Below are positions 26,590-35,494 of a stretch of 51,333 bases of DNA, piece after piece; the stretch's first letter is position 1; each line of letters starts with the position of its first letter. The notes below the pieces were generated by a model. That model searched no databases and was not told the DNA's origin. It saw nothing but the letters and a program-made list of their open reading frames with translations. Origin of the DNA: Capnocytophaga sp. (GTDB lineage Bacteria > Bacteroidota > Bacteroidia > Flavobacteriales > Flavobacteriaceae); the NCBI GenBank assembly GCA_030530525.1, contig JAUMUT010000015.1:1-51333 (forward strand). Direction: 5' to 3'. A program made the position numbers and the translations under genes.

Positions 26590-28248
26590 TTAATGTATCC
26601 CGAGTAATTGTTTTGCGTGTTGGCGAGCAGAATCTGTAATATCCTTACCGCCAAGCATTTGGGCTATTTCGTCAATACGCTCTTCGTTGGATAATTTTTT
26701 AAATTGCGTAGTGGTTTTTCCGTTAATTTCAGACTTAAATACTTTTATATGTTCTTTGCCTTTGCTGGCTACTTGTGGCAAATGAGTAATTGCAAAAACC
26801 TGACGCGTATGGCTCATTTGCTTCATTATTTCGCCCATTTTATGAGATATTTCACCAGAAACTCCCGTGTCTATTTCGTCAAAAATAATGGTTGGTAATG
26901 CTACTTTTGTTGCTATTATTGATTTGATAGTCAGCATAATACGAGAAAGCTCTCCGCCAGAAGCCGTTTTCTTTAACACTCCAAAATTTCCTCCTTTATT
27001 TGCAGAAAATAAGAAAGAAAGTTCATCATTCCCTTTGGGTAAAAATTGTTCTGATTTTTTTAATTCTAACAAAAATTTAGCATTTGGCATTCCAAGTTCA
27101 GAAAGCATATTTTGCAATTTTTCCGTAAGGATTGGCAATGTTTTTTCTCGGCTTTCGTGAAGTTTTTCAGCCCATTCGGTTACTTTTTTTAATGATTTTG
27201 CTACTTCTTTCTTTTGTTCTTCTATTTCGCCTTCTATGTTTTCTAATTTTGCAACTTTTTCTGACAGATTTTCCTGAATTTCAATAAGTTCCGCTACACT
27301 TTTCACATTGTGTTTTTTCTGTAAATCGTATATTTTCTGTAATTTTCGTTGCGCTCTTTGTAGCTCACGCGGGTCAAAATCTACATTTTCGGCAAGGTCA
27401 TAAATTTCTCTTGCAATATCATCAAGCTCAATGTAAGACTCGTCCAAACGCTCATAAAGTTCGCTATATTGAGCCCCGTATTCACTAAGATCTTCTATGG
27501 CATTTTTCAAGTCTAAAAACTGCGTCATTATACCATATTCTTCATTGGATAACAAAGTTGCCGCTTCTGAGAGGTTTTCCTTAATCTCCTCTACGTTAGA
27601 GGCTTGCCCATAATATTCCTCCAACTCTTCCTGCATACCTTCTTCCAATTCGGCTTTTTCTAATTCTTGTAAAATAAAAGTATTATAATCGTGTTCTTTT
27701 TGGGTATTTTTTTGAAAATCAGAGAGTTCTTTTAGTTTTTTTGTATTTTTTTTATGAATTTTTAATTCTTTTTGGTAATTCTCTAAAATATTTTGATTTT
27801 CAGCCAAAGTATCGGTAATATACAACTGAAAGTCCTCATCGCCAAGCTGTTGCGTATCGTGTTGAGAATGAATATCTACCAAAATTTTCCCCAAACGGGA
27901 AAGAATATCCAACGTAACGGGGCTGTCGTTGATAAACGCTCGCGACTTCCCCGAAGGGAGAATTTCCCTTCTAACAATAGTAATTTCTTCATATTCTATT
28001 TCTTCTTCCTCAAAAATAGAAGAAAGATTATAATTTTTTATAAGAAATTCTGCTTCAATGACACATTTTTCTTCTGAATTTCTTAGTGCGCTAAGGTCTG
28101 CCCGCTTACCAAGTACCAAAGAAAGAGCATCTAACAAGATAGATTTTCCTGCTCCTGTTTCTCCTGTGATAATAGTATAACCTTCTGAGAATGATATTTT
28201 TAAATCGTCAATTAATGCAAAATTTTTAATTGCTAATGATTGTAACAC
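26590..28248 (-). CDS. recN: DNA repair ATPase RecN
   Basis: SMC-like ATPase acting in recombinational double-strand-break repair. At 552 aa it has Walker A GETGAGKS (29-36), a long central coiled coil, the ABC signature TASGGELSRIM and Walker B TIIFDEIDTGVSGE. The start is a GTG at 28248-28246 (MLQSLAIKNFALIDDL), which fits the family N-terminus; no ATG is nearby. A near-consensus promoter lies at 28271-28300. The gene ends in a terminator shared with the convergent PP2C gene. Confidence 0.95.
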   Translation of the reverse strand: MLQSLAIKNFALIDDLKISFSEGYTIITGETGAGKSILLDALSLVLGKRADLSALRNSEEKCVIEAEFLIKNYNLSSIFEEEEIEYEEITIVRREILPSGKSRAFINDSPVTLDILSRLGKILVDIHSQHDTQQLGDEDFQLYITDTLAENQNILENYQKELKIHKKNTKKLKELSDFQKNTQKEHDYNTFILQELEKAELEEGMQEELEEYYGQASNVEEIKENLSEAATLLSNEEYGIMTQFLDLKNAIEDLSEYGAQYSELYERLDESYIELDDIAREIYDLAENVDFDPRELQRAQRKLQKIYDLQKKHNVKSVAELIEIQENLSEKVAKLENIEGEIEEQKKEVAKSLKKVTEWAEKLHESREKTLPILTEKLQNMLSELGMPNAKFLLELKKSEQFLPKGNDELSFLFSANKGGNFGVLKKTASGGELSRIMLTIKSIIATKVALPTIIFDEIDTGVSGEISHKMGEIMKQMSHTRQVFAITHLPQVASKGKEHIKVFKSEINGKTTTQFKKLSNEERIDEIAQMLGGKDITDSARQHAKQLLGIH

Positions 28249-28270
28249 TATATTATAATTTAGTTTTATG

Positions 28271-28300
28271 CAAAAGTAGCAAATATTTTTTTATCTACAA
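28271..28300 (-). promoter_or_regulatory. recN promoter (TTG-N19-TACTTTTG)
   Basis: Minus strand TTG at 28300-28298, 19-nt spacer, TACTTTTG at 28278-28271, with a leader of about 15-20 nt. No separate damage-response operator was recognised. Confidence 0.75.
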
Positions 28301-28334
28301 TACAATTTAAGAGTAAATACCATTTAACATAAAA

Positions 28335-28357
28335 AAAGTCCTCTAAATGAGGACTTT
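28335..28357 (-). terminator. Terminator of the small lipoprotein gene
   Basis: 9-bp stem AAAGTCCTC / GAGGACTTT with a 5-nt loop and a following T run on the minus strand, 16 nt after the stop codon at 28373. Confidence 0.85.
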
Positions 28358-28372
28358 GAGTGTATTGTAATT

Positions 28373-28849
28373 TTATGGTTTCTTTGTAAAAATATCTTCT
28401 ACATAATAATTGTTAAATTCATTAACAACGTGGAGTTTTCCTTCTATTACTGTGTATCTTATATATCTATCGGTGTAGTCTTTTGCATCTGGCCTTTTGT
28501 AAGTAACCATATAAACATTTTCATTATTTAGCTCTTGAACAACAAAATTACTTATATTTTTCACTTCCCGAACTACTTTATAATTATTAGTTTTTTCTAT
28601 TTTATCATAGTCCAAACAATAGAAAACAGTAGTAGGATTGGAAATGGTAATATCCGTAATTGTTGAGTTGGTAGTATCCAAAAGTGTGCTATCACTTTTT
28701 ATAACAGAACTTTCATACACCCAATCGCCAAGTATAGAGCTAATAGGCTGTAATTGCTTAGGCATATTGGCATTGTGTTCAATTTTTTCTTCTTTATCGC
28801 AAGCGAAAAGAAAAAGGGAGCTAAACGCTAACATAAGAATTTTTTTCAT
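28373..28849 (-). CDS. Small hypothetical lipoprotein, possibly lipocalin-like
   Basis: The 158-aa predicted lipoprotein has signal MKKILMLAFSSLFLFAC (lipobox LFAC, Cys17), a spacer, then a mostly beta-strand region beginning ISSILGDWVYESSVIKSDST and ending YYVEDIFTKKP. The pattern recalls lipocalin-like domains, but I cannot name a family. I chose the ATG at 28849 because it starts the signal peptide and lies downstream of the promoter; the longer frame (from 28909) would read through the promoter and A tract. It is monocistronic. Its promoter contains a 17-base A tract in the spacer, so expression may be phase-variable. Confidence 0.8.
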   Translation of the reverse strand: MKKILMLAFSSLFLFACDKEEKIEHNANMPKQLQPISSILGDWVYESSVIKSDSTLLDTTNSTITDITISNPTTVFYCLDYDKIEKTNNYKVVREVKNISNFVVQELNNENVYMVTYKRPDAKDYTDRYIRYTVIEGKLHVVNEFNNYYVEDIFTKKP

Positions 28850-28875
28850 TTTATGTGTCTTTTTTAATTTTGGTG

Positions 28876-28909
28876 CAAAATTATAATCTTTTTTTTTTTT
28901 TTTTTGCAA
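28876..28909 (-). promoter_or_regulatory. Promoter with a 17-base A tract in the spacer (candidate phase-variable switch)
   Basis: The minus strand reads TTG (28909-28907), then c, A17 and gatta (23 nt in all), then TAATTTTG (28883-28876), 26 nt before the lipoprotein ATG. The homopolymer is T17 on the plus strand at 28889-28905. TTG and TAnnTTTG match the Bacteroidota consensus, but the 23-nt spacer is at the long end. Loss of a few A residues would give the preferred 19-20 nt, so slipped-strand replication could tune promoter strength. Confidence 0.7.
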
Positions 28910-28936
28910 TAATTTAACACATATTTAACTACTAAA

Positions 28937-28963
28937 AAAGCCTTACAAATAATGTAAGGCTTT
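28937..28963 (-). terminator. Terminator of the YebC-family gene
   Basis: 11-bp perfect stem AAAGCCTTACA / TGTAAGGCTTT with a 5-nt loop, T run on the minus strand, 45 nt after the stop codon. Confidence 0.88.
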
Positions 28964-29008
28964 TGGGTGTATTAAAAAACAAATTCAAAATGAATTTTCC
29001 TTATTCTT

Positions 29009-29728
29009 TTATTCTTCACTTTCCTTCATAGAATGATACACGTTCTGAACGTCATCATCTTCTTCTATTTTCTCTAAAAGTTTCTCTACGTCGGCTTGCT
29101 CTTCCGGAGTAAGTTCTTTGGTTACTTGCGGAATACGCTCAAAACCAGAGGATAAGATTTCTATATTACGGCTTTCCAATTCCTTCTGGATAGCTCCAAA
29201 ACTCTCAAAAGGCGCGTAAATTAGTATTCCATCGTCATCCACAAAAACTTCTTCCGCTCCAAAGTCTATCATTTCCAGCTCCAACTCTTCGGGGTCAATA
29301 CCCGCTGCATTAATACGAAAATTACAAGTATGGTCAAACATAAATTCCACCGAACCAGAAGTGCCCAACGTACCATTACATTTGTTAAAATAACTACGAA
29401 TATTCGCAACAGTTCGGTTGTTGTTATCCGTTGCCGTTTCTATTAAAATCGCTATTCCGTGAGGCGCATACCCTTCAAAAAGGATTTCTTTATAATTCGC
29501 TGTATCTTTTTCCGTAGCGCGTTTTATAGCTCGTTCTACGTTTTCTTTAGGCATATTGGCAGCCTTTGCATTTTGCATAATTGCACGCAAACGAGCGTTA
29601 CTTTCAGGATGTGGCCCGCCTTCTTTTACTGCCATTACAATATCTTTTCCAATACGTGTAAATGTTTTTGCCATCGCTGCCCAACGTTTGAATTTGCGGG
29701 CTTTTCTAAACTCAAATGCTCTTCCCAT
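29009..29728 (-). CDS. YebC/PmpR family protein
   Basis: The 239-aa three-domain protein is of standard family length, beginning MGRAFEFRKARKFKRWAAMA with conserved GGPHPESNARLRAIMQNAKA, NMPKENVERAIKRA and EGYAPHGIAILIE. YebC-family proteins have been described as transcriptional regulators and, more recently, as translation factors easing ribosome stalling at proline-rich stretches; which applies here cannot be told from the sequence. Monocistronic, with a minus-strand TATATTTG box at 29774-29767 and a strong terminator. Confidence 0.94.
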   Translation of the reverse strand: MGRAFEFRKARKFKRWAAMAKTFTRIGKDIVMAVKEGGPHPESNARLRAIMQNAKAANMPKENVERAIKRATEKDTANYKEILFEGYAPHGIAILIETATDNNNRTVANIRSYFNKCNGTLGTSGSVEFMFDHTCNFRINAAGIDPEELELEMIDFGAEEVFVDDDGILIYAPFESFGAIQKELESRNIEILSSGFERIPQVTKELTPEEQADVEKLLEKIEEDDDVQNVYHSMKESEE

Positions 29729-29766
29729 AGGGTTTTATTTTTTATCTATTTTATCAAAAATGAGTG

Positions 29767-29774
29767 CAAATATA
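29767..29774 (-). promoter_or_regulatory. Promoter -7 box (TATATTTG) for the YebC-family gene
   Basis: TAnnTTTG on the minus strand, 38 nt upstream of the ATG. The -33 element is not clear. Confidence 0.55.
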
Positions 29775-30005
29775 CATCTTTTTCATAAAAAATAATTCTT
29801 TTTTTATAAAAAAATATATTATACAATACTTATTATTATTATTTATGTTTATTTTATGTATATACATAATTTATTTACATATATACATATTATTATTATA
29901 TACATACATTATCATTTTAACAATATACATATCATAGTTTTTAATTATCTATATAGTTTTATGTTGTTATTGTCTTTATTTTTTAATATACAATAGTATT
30001 ATATG
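29775..30005. repeat. Gene-free AT-rich tract with ATACAT-type repeats
   Basis: Between the YebC-family promoter and the mutS terminator there is no credible ORF. The stretch 29850-29935 repeats TACATA/ATACAT motifs, including a 12-bp perfect palindrome ATGTATATACAT (29856-29867), amid TATTATTAT runs. It could be simple AT-rich drift or a protein-binding or nucleoid-structuring site. Confidence 0.5.
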
Positions 30006-30008
30006 TAA

Positions 30009-30035
30009 AAAATCCCTATGGTTATTAGGGATTTT
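30009..30035 (-). terminator. mutS terminator
   Basis: 10-bp perfect stem AAAATCCCTA (30009-30018) / TAGGGATTTT (30026-30035), 62 nt past the mutS stop codon on the minus strand. A second partial copy of the right arm (AGGGATTTTATT) follows at about 30048. Confidence 0.7.
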
Positions 30036-30096
30036 ATTCGTTTTATCAGGGATTTTATTTATTAAATGTATTTTTTTATTCATTATTTAATAAAAT

Positions 30097-32700
30097 TTAT
30101 TTTCCTAATAACATTTTTTTGATATTATTTAATTTAATTAACGCTTCTAATGGGGTAAGATTGTCTATATTGGTATTAATTATTTCGTCTTTTATACTTT
30201 CTAATAATGGATCGTCCAATTGAAAGAAGCTCAATTGCATACCTTCTTGGTTTTTGTTAGACAAAACTTCTTTTGTTGTTTCATTTTTGTGCGATTTTTC
30301 TAATCTTTTCAATACATTATTTGCTTTTTCTATTACATATTGGGGCATTCCTGCCATTTTTGCTACTTGAATACCAAAACTATGCTCACTTCCGCCTTGT
30401 ACGAGCTTACGAAGGAACAATACACTATTTTTTACTTCCTTTACGGATACATTATAGTTCTTTATGCGGGGGAAAGTATCGCTCATTTCATTTAATTCGT
30501 GGTAATGCGTTGCAAAAAGCGTCTTCGCACGGGTTGGATGTTCGTGTAAATACTCTGCAATAGCCCAAGCGATAGAAATTCCGTCGTATGTACTTGTTCC
30601 ACGACCTATTTCGTCTAATAATACAAGGCTTCTATCCGAAATATTATTCAATATCAATGCCGATTCGTTCATTTCTACCATAAAAGTAGATTCTCCTTGC
30701 GAAATATTATCACTTGCCCCTACCCTTGTAAAGATTTTATCCACAATTCCGATAGTTGCTGCCTCTGCGGGGACGTAGCAACCCATCTGCGCAAGCAATA
30801 CAATAAGTGCCGTTTGCCTTAGAATTGCTGATTTACCGCTCATATTCGGTCCTGTTATCATTATTATTTGTTGCGTACTATTATCCAAATAAATATCATT
30901 CGCTATATAAGGTACATTGGCAGGAAGTTTCCTTTCTATGACAGGATGGCGACCATTTTTTATATCTATAACAAAAGATTCGTCCATTTTAGGGCAAACA
31001 TACTTATATTCTATTGCTAATTGAGCGAAACAACACAGACAATCTAACTGACCAATCAAAAAAGCGTTCGTTTGTACTTGCAAAATGTAATTAGAAACCT
31101 CTGAAATAAGCTCTGCGAAGTATTTTTGCTCTAATTGTAGTATTTTTTCCTCTGCTCCTACTATTTTCTCTTCGTATTCTTTGAGTTCCTGGGTAATATA
31201 TCGTTCTGCATTAACTAATGTTTGCTTTCTTACCCAATGTGTTGGCACTTTATCTTTATGTGTGTTACGAACTTCAAAGTAATATCCGAAAACATTATTA
31301 TTATCAATCTTCAAACTTGGTATTTGTGTGTTTTCAGACTCTCTTTGTAGCATTTCCTCTAAGTAACTTTTGCCAGAATGCGAAAGATTACGAAGTTCAT
31401 CTAATTCTTGAGAGAAATTTTCTTTTATCGTATTTCCTTTTAGCACATTCACAGGGGCATCTTCGTTCAGTGTAGTGCTTATTCGGTCTATCAATTCCTT
31501 ACAATTATGTAATTTTTCAGCAAAAAAATCATTTATATAAGGATTTTCTAACTGAAAAATACATTTTTTAATAGGTTCAATAGCTAAAAGGGAGTTTTTA
31601 AGCTGAATTAGCTCTCGTGGAGTAATTTTTTGGGTTGCTACTTTGGAAATAAGTCGTTCTATATCGCTAATTTCTTTTAGTTTTTCCCTAATTTGTTCGT
31701 AAATATCTGTTTTTTGTAATAAATACGTAACAATTTCGTGCCGTTCTTGTATTTTTTTTATATTTTTGAGGGGTAATGCTATCCATCGTTTCAAAGTTCG
31801 GCTTCCCATTGGGGAAATAGTTTTATCAATGATGTCCAAAAGCGTTACCGATTGGGAAGATTGCCCGTTGTAGAGTTCTAAATTTCGTATCGTAAATCTG
31901 TCTAACCATACATATTCATCTTGTGGTATTCTTTGGATAGAAGAAAGGTGTTTTAACTGATTATGTTCTGTTTCGGAGAGGTAAAATAGTATTGCTCCCG
32001 CTGCAATTATCGCTTCTTGGAAGTCATCTATGCCAAAACCTTTTAAAGAAGTCGTTTGAAAGTGTTTGGTAAGCGTTTCAAAGGCATAATCTTGGGTATA
32101 AACCCAATCTTCAAGCGTTGAAAGTCTAAAATCATCACCAAAATGAAGTAAAAAATCCTTTTTTTGTGTTTTAGAGACTAATATTTCACTCGGATGAAAG
32201 TTTTGTAGTAGTTTATCAAGGTATGGAACGTCTCCTTCTGCGGTTAAAAATTCGCCTGTGGAGATGTCAAGGAAAGAAATGCCGTGTTTATTTTTACCTA
32301 AAACGATAGAGGCTAAAAAGTTGTTCGTTTTAGCTTGCAAAATTTCGTCATCAAGGGCAACACCAGGCGTTACGAGCTCTGTTACGCCACGTTTTACGAT
32401 AGTTTTGGTCAGTTTAGGGTCTTCTAACTGGTCACAAATAGCTACTCGGTAGCCTGCTTTTACCAATCTGGGCAAATAAGTCTTCAAGGAATGGTACGGG
32501 AAGCCTGCAAGTTCGTTGTTTTCGGTTCCGTTATTCCGTTTTGTAAGCACAATATTGAGTACATTTGCTGTTTTTATAGCATCTTCACCAAAAGTTTCGT
32601 AAAAATCACCAACTCTGAAAAGTAAAAGAGCATCTGGGTACTTTGCTTTTATTTGGTTGTATTGCTTCATTAACGGAGTTTCCTTTGTTGCTTTTGCCAT
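30097..32700 (-). CDS. mutS: DNA mismatch repair protein MutS
   Basis: MutS binds mispaired DNA as a dimer and recruits MutL using ATP. At 867 aa it is full length: mismatch-reading F-x-E motif in [11 protein letters not shown] (Phe33, Glu35), connector/lever/clamp regions, Walker A GPNMSGKS (about 617-624), Walker [17 protein letters not shown] and the signature ATHYHEL. There is no sign of inactivation, so the strain is not expected to be a mutator through this gene. The homopolymer tract 1.2 kb away (28889-28905) is the kind of sequence whose slippage MutS normally limits. Monocistronic. Confidence 0.97.
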   Translation of the reverse strand: MAKATKETPLMKQYNQIKAKYPDALLLFRVGDFYETFGEDAIKTANVLNIVLTKRNNGTENNELAGFPYHSLKTYLPRLVKAGYRVAICDQLEDPKLTKTIVKRGVTELVTPGVALDDEILQAKTNNFLASIVLGKNKHGISFLDISTGEFLTAEGDVPYLDKLLQNFHPSEILVSKTQKKDFLLHFGDDFRLSTLEDWVYTQDYAFETLTKHFQTTSLKGFGIDDFQEAIIAAGAILFYLSETEHNQLKHLSSIQRIPQDEYVWLDRFTIRNLELYNGQSSQSVTLLDIIDKTISPMGSRTLKRWIALPLKNIKKIQERHEIVTYLLQKTDIYEQIREKLKEISDIERLISKVATQKITPRELIQLKNSLLAIEPIKKCIFQLENPYINDFFAEKLHNCKELIDRISTTLNEDAPVNVLKGNTIKENFSQELDELRNLSHSGKSYLEEMLQRESENTQIPSLKIDNNNVFGYYFEVRNTHKDKVPTHWVRKQTLVNAERYITQELKEYEEKIVGAEEKILQLEQKYFAELISEVSNYILQVQTNAFLIGQLDCLCCFAQLAIEYKYVCPKMDESFVIDIKNGRHPVIERKLPANVPYIANDIYLDNSTQQIIMITGPNMSGKSAILRQTALIVLLAQMGCYVPAEAATIGIVDKIFTRVGASDNISQGESTFMVEMNESALILNNISDRSLVLLDEIGRGTSTYDGISIAWAIAEYLHEHPTRAKTLFATHYHELNEMSDTFPRIKNYNVSVKEVKNSVLFLRKLVQGGSEHSFGIQVAKMAGMPQYVIEKANNVLKRLEKSHKNETTKEVLSNKNQEGMQLSFFQLDDPLLESIKDEIINTNIDNLTPLEALIKLNNIKKMLLGK

Positions 32701-32829
32701 TGTTTTATTTTTTAAAGAATTATATTATTTATGGTTAATTTTATTTGTAAAAAGTGTTTTTTTGCTTATCAGAGGCTAATTATTAGTTCATTTTAGAGCA
32801 AAAAAAATATACAGATGATAATAAATAAT

Positions 32830-32868
32830 AAAAATAGGCTAAAAAAATATGTCTTTTAGCCTATTTTT
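32830..32868 (-). terminator. Terminator of the RDD gene
   Basis: 15-bp perfect stem (32830-32844 / 32854-32868) with a 9-nt loop, beginning 3 nt past the RDD stop codon on the minus strand. Confidence 0.8.
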
Positions 32869-32871
32869 ATT

Positions 32872-33615
32872 CTATTGACCTGTATAAAAGTTATAGTCTT
32901 TTAAAAATTGCTGGATAAAATCTTCTTTTTTGGTGTATATAGTGTTCTCTCGCTTGCTTATTTCTATTATTTTATTGGCTAATTTATTCAAAACGGCGTA
33001 GTTTCTATTAAGTTTTGCATCGGTTAGATACTTTTTGATGGTTTGTACGTCATTATCTGAGAATAAAAGTACTTCTGCCTTCGTGAAAAAGGGTTGATAA
33101 GCGTAAGAAAGTTCTTCTAAAATAGTGTGAGAAATATTCATTTTATTTCGTTCGGTAATAACAGCCGTTCCTGCTGCAAAATCGCCCAATCGTTGAGAAT
33201 ATTTGGAAGAAATAACCGAAATAAGTGCAATAGTACCTCCTAAAAAGGCAATTTCAATAAGCCCGAAAAACCATCGGATAAAAAAATCTAAGAAAGAGGC
33301 TTGATAGCCGTCTATTTTTATTACTCGTATTTTCAAAACTCGTTTTCCTACGGTTTGTCCTTGCATTAAAGCCTCTGTTACTAAGGTATAAAAAGCGGCA
33401 GGTGCATATAAAATAAGAAGAACAGCTGCGATAGACCAGTAATCCGAAGGGATAAGATGAAGCCTATCTAAGGAATGAAGAAAATATCCAACCAATGAAC
33501 TATAACCTGCAATTATCAGTAAATCAATTAAATACGCTCCTATTCTTTCGCCTAAGGAAGCAGGTTCAAAAAAAAGTAAAATATTTTGTGTGGTTTTTAT
33601 TTCTATTTTTGACAT
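32872..33615 (-). CDS. RDD family integral membrane protein
   Basis: The 247-aa inner-membrane protein has an RDD domain: the signature Arg lies in LGERIGAYLIDLLI with Asp in the same helix, followed by VGKRVLKIRV and LGDFAAGTAVI, and about four membrane helices. A cytosolic C-terminal helical region (residues 170-247) is unassigned. RDD proteins have been linked to ion or small-molecule transport, but the function here is unknown. It is divergent from the SpoIIM-like gene with only 24 nt between the start codons, a pairing that suggests it belongs functionally with the downstream cluster. Confidence 0.88.
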   Translation of the reverse strand: MSKIEIKTTQNILLFFEPASLGERIGAYLIDLLIIAGYSSLVGYFLHSLDRLHLIPSDYWSIAAVLLILYAPAAFYTLVTEALMQGQTVGKRVLKIRVIKIDGYQASFLDFFIRWFFGLIEIAFLGGTIALISVISSKYSQRLGDFAAGTAVITERNKMNISHTILEELSYAYQPFFTKAEVLLFSDNDVQTIKKYLTDAKLNRNYAVLNKLANKIIEISKRENTIYTKKEDFIQQFLKDYNFYTGQ

Positions 33616-33639
33616 TTTTTTTATAATTTAGCCCCTCGT

Positions 33640-34608
33640 ATGAGAGAAGTTGCATTTATCAATCAAAATAAGGAAAAATGGCTAGAAGTGGAAGCTATTT
33701 TAAACGAGCATCAGAGAATTTCACCTGATGCTATGGCGGATAATTATATCCAACTTTTAGGCGATTTGTCCTTTTCACAGACGTATTACCCCAAGAGTAA
33801 CACGACTATTTACCTTAACTTTTTGGTGTCGCAAATATACCGAAAAATTTACAAAACCAAAAGAATTGACAAAAATAGATTTACTTTTTTTTTCACAGAT
33901 GAAATTCCGTTGCTTTTGTACAAGTACAGAAAGGTGATTTATTTCTCGTTTATCCTCTTCTTTTTCTTTGTGTTTGTAGGTGCGTTATCAGCTCATTATC
34001 AGCCACTTTACGCCAGAGAAATACTTGGAGATAGTTATATAAATATGACGTTGGAAAACATTGAAAAAGGCGACCCAATGGCGGTATATAAATCGGGCAG
34101 TAACTGGGGTTCTTTCGTTGGAATAACGGTAAATAACATACGTGTGGCGTTCAATGCGTTCCTTTCTGGGATTAGTGCGGGCTTTTTTACCTTTTATATC
34201 GGTATGAAAAACGGAATAATGGTAGGGGCTTTTCAGTATTTTTGCTATCAAGCAGGAGCTTTGGAGGCAAGTTTGCGAGCTATATGGTTACACGGAGCGA
34301 TGGAAATATTTAGTATTGTTATAGCTATGGCTTCGGGGTTTGTGTTGGCCTTGTCAATTCTTTTCCCAAAAACATATTCTAGAATGTTATCTTTCAAAAT
34401 AGGTTTTAGAGAAAGTTTTTACATTCTTTTGGCTACGTTGCCGTTTTTTATAGCCGCAGGTTTTATTGAAGGGTTCGTTACCAGATATTATTATACAATG
34501 CCATTGTGGCTGAATGTTATTATTATTTTTGGTACATTGGCTTTTATCAGTTATTATTTCCTTATTTATCCATATATAAAACATTATAAATCAAAACAAT
34601 ATGAGTAA
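33640..34608 (+). CDS. SpoIIM-like (stage II sporulation M) integral membrane protein
   Basis: The 322-aa multi-pass inner-membrane protein begins MREVAFINQNKEKWLEVEAI and carries the SpoIIM-type membrane domain (NNIRVAFNAFLSGISAGFFT, FYIGMKNGIMVGAF, and WLHGAMEIFSIVIA). Non-sporulating Bacteroidota carry such proteins in MoxR/DUF58 loci, where their role is unknown; the name does not imply sporulation. The start at 33640 matches the family N-terminus. A -7-like box TAATTTAG at 33624-33631 ends only 8 nt before the ATG. The gene overlaps the next one by 8 nt and heads a six-gene cluster. Confidence 0.87.
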   Translation: MREVAFINQNKEKWLEVEAILNEHQRISPDAMADNYIQLLGDLSFSQTYYPKSNTTIYLNFLVSQIYRKIYKTKRIDKNRFTFFFTDEIPLLLYKYRKVIYFSFILFFFFVFVGALSAHYQPLYAREILGDSYINMTLENIEKGDPMAVYKSGSNWGSFVGITVNNIRVAFNAFLSGISAGFFTFYIGMKNGIMVGAFQYFCYQAGALEASLRAIWLHGAMEIFSIVIAMASGFVLALSILFPKTYSRMLSFKIGFRESFYILLATLPFFIAAGFIEGFVTRYYYTMPLWLNVIIIFGTLAFISYYFLIYPYIKHYKSKQYE

Positions 34609-35494
34609 TTTTACTTTTTACAAAAAACGAAATTTTAATGCATATATTAATGATACTTTTTCTTTTTTTAAAATATATGCAAAAAACTTTTTTACTAACT
34701 ACTTGATAATCAATGGAGCTATGATGCTTGCCATTGGGCTTATTTGTACGTTTGGGCTTATTTATTTAGGAAACTTTTGGAATTCTAGTGTTTCTTCTGT
34801 TTTTTCTATATTTTACTTTTTTATTATAATTTTATTGCTCTTTTTATTTTTCTTTTTGCTGATGCAATGTTTCCCTATTGCGTATCTTGAATTGGCTGAA
34901 AAAGAGCCTTATAGGAAAGAATTTTCTGCAAAAGAAATTTTTAATCTCATTCAGCAAATGTTAGGAAGAATGTTCGTTTTTGGGCTACTTTCTATTTTTA
35001 TAATTTATATTCCGTTTTTTATTATTTATGCATTAGTTTCTCTTATTCCGCTTTTGGGCTTTTTTGGAGGAATGTTTTTGGGTGTTTTAATTACGTTATT
35101 TTCTACACAAGCAGCATTATTATTTGTAAAAGATAAAATTGGGTATTTTGAAGCGTTAGTAAAGGCAAAAGACCAAATAAGTGAGCGTTTTTGGGAAAAA
35201 TGGGGCGGAACAGCCGTAATGAACCTTATTGTTTCCACTTTTTCTATGATTATTATTATTATACCTGTATTTTTAATCGTTTTTGCAGGAATTTCTGGAA
35301 TAGATTGGGATAATATTGGCTTTGGAGTAAGTGCTTTGGCTTTTGTTATGATACTTTTTTTGGTAATTATTATAGCTATTGCCTCTAATTTCCAAACTTT
35401 TTTACAAATAATGATTTATTTGGGAGAAAAAGAAGATAAACGAATAGATGAAATAGACCTTATTGGGCAAAATGATGATTTTAAAACTCTTTAA
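34601..35494 (+). CDS. Multi-pass membrane protein of the SpoIIM/MoxR cluster (unknown function)
   Basis: The 297-aa protein has about six hydrophobic helices, Phe/Ile-rich, with no enzymatic motif that I recognise; the termini are charged (EKEDKRIDEIDLIGQNDD). It is encoded between spoIIM-like and DUF4129 genes, overlapping the former by 8 nt and the latter by about 20 nt, so it is certainly translated as part of this cluster. The consistent overlap suggests that its product forms a complex with them. Confidence 0.75.
   Translation: MSNFTFYKKRNFNAYINDTFSFFKIYAKNFFTNYLIINGAMMLAIGLICTFGLIYLGNFWNSSVSSVFSIFYFFIIILLLFLFFFLLMQCFPIAYLELAEKEPYRKEFSAKEIFNLIQQMLGRMFVFGLLSIFIIYIPFFIIYALVSLIPLLGFFGGMFLGVLITLFSTQAALLFVKDKIGYFEALVKAKDQISERFWEKWGGTAVMNLIVSTFSMIIIIIPVFLIVFAGISGIDWDNIGFGVSALAFVMILFLVIIIAIASNFQTFLQIMIYLGEKEDKRIDEIDLIGQNDDFKTL

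Noticed and set aside
28850-28909. Longer start for the small lipoprotein, using the T17/A17 region as Lys codons
   Set aside because: It would place a Lys-rich tail before the lipoprotein signal and would translate the promoter itself.
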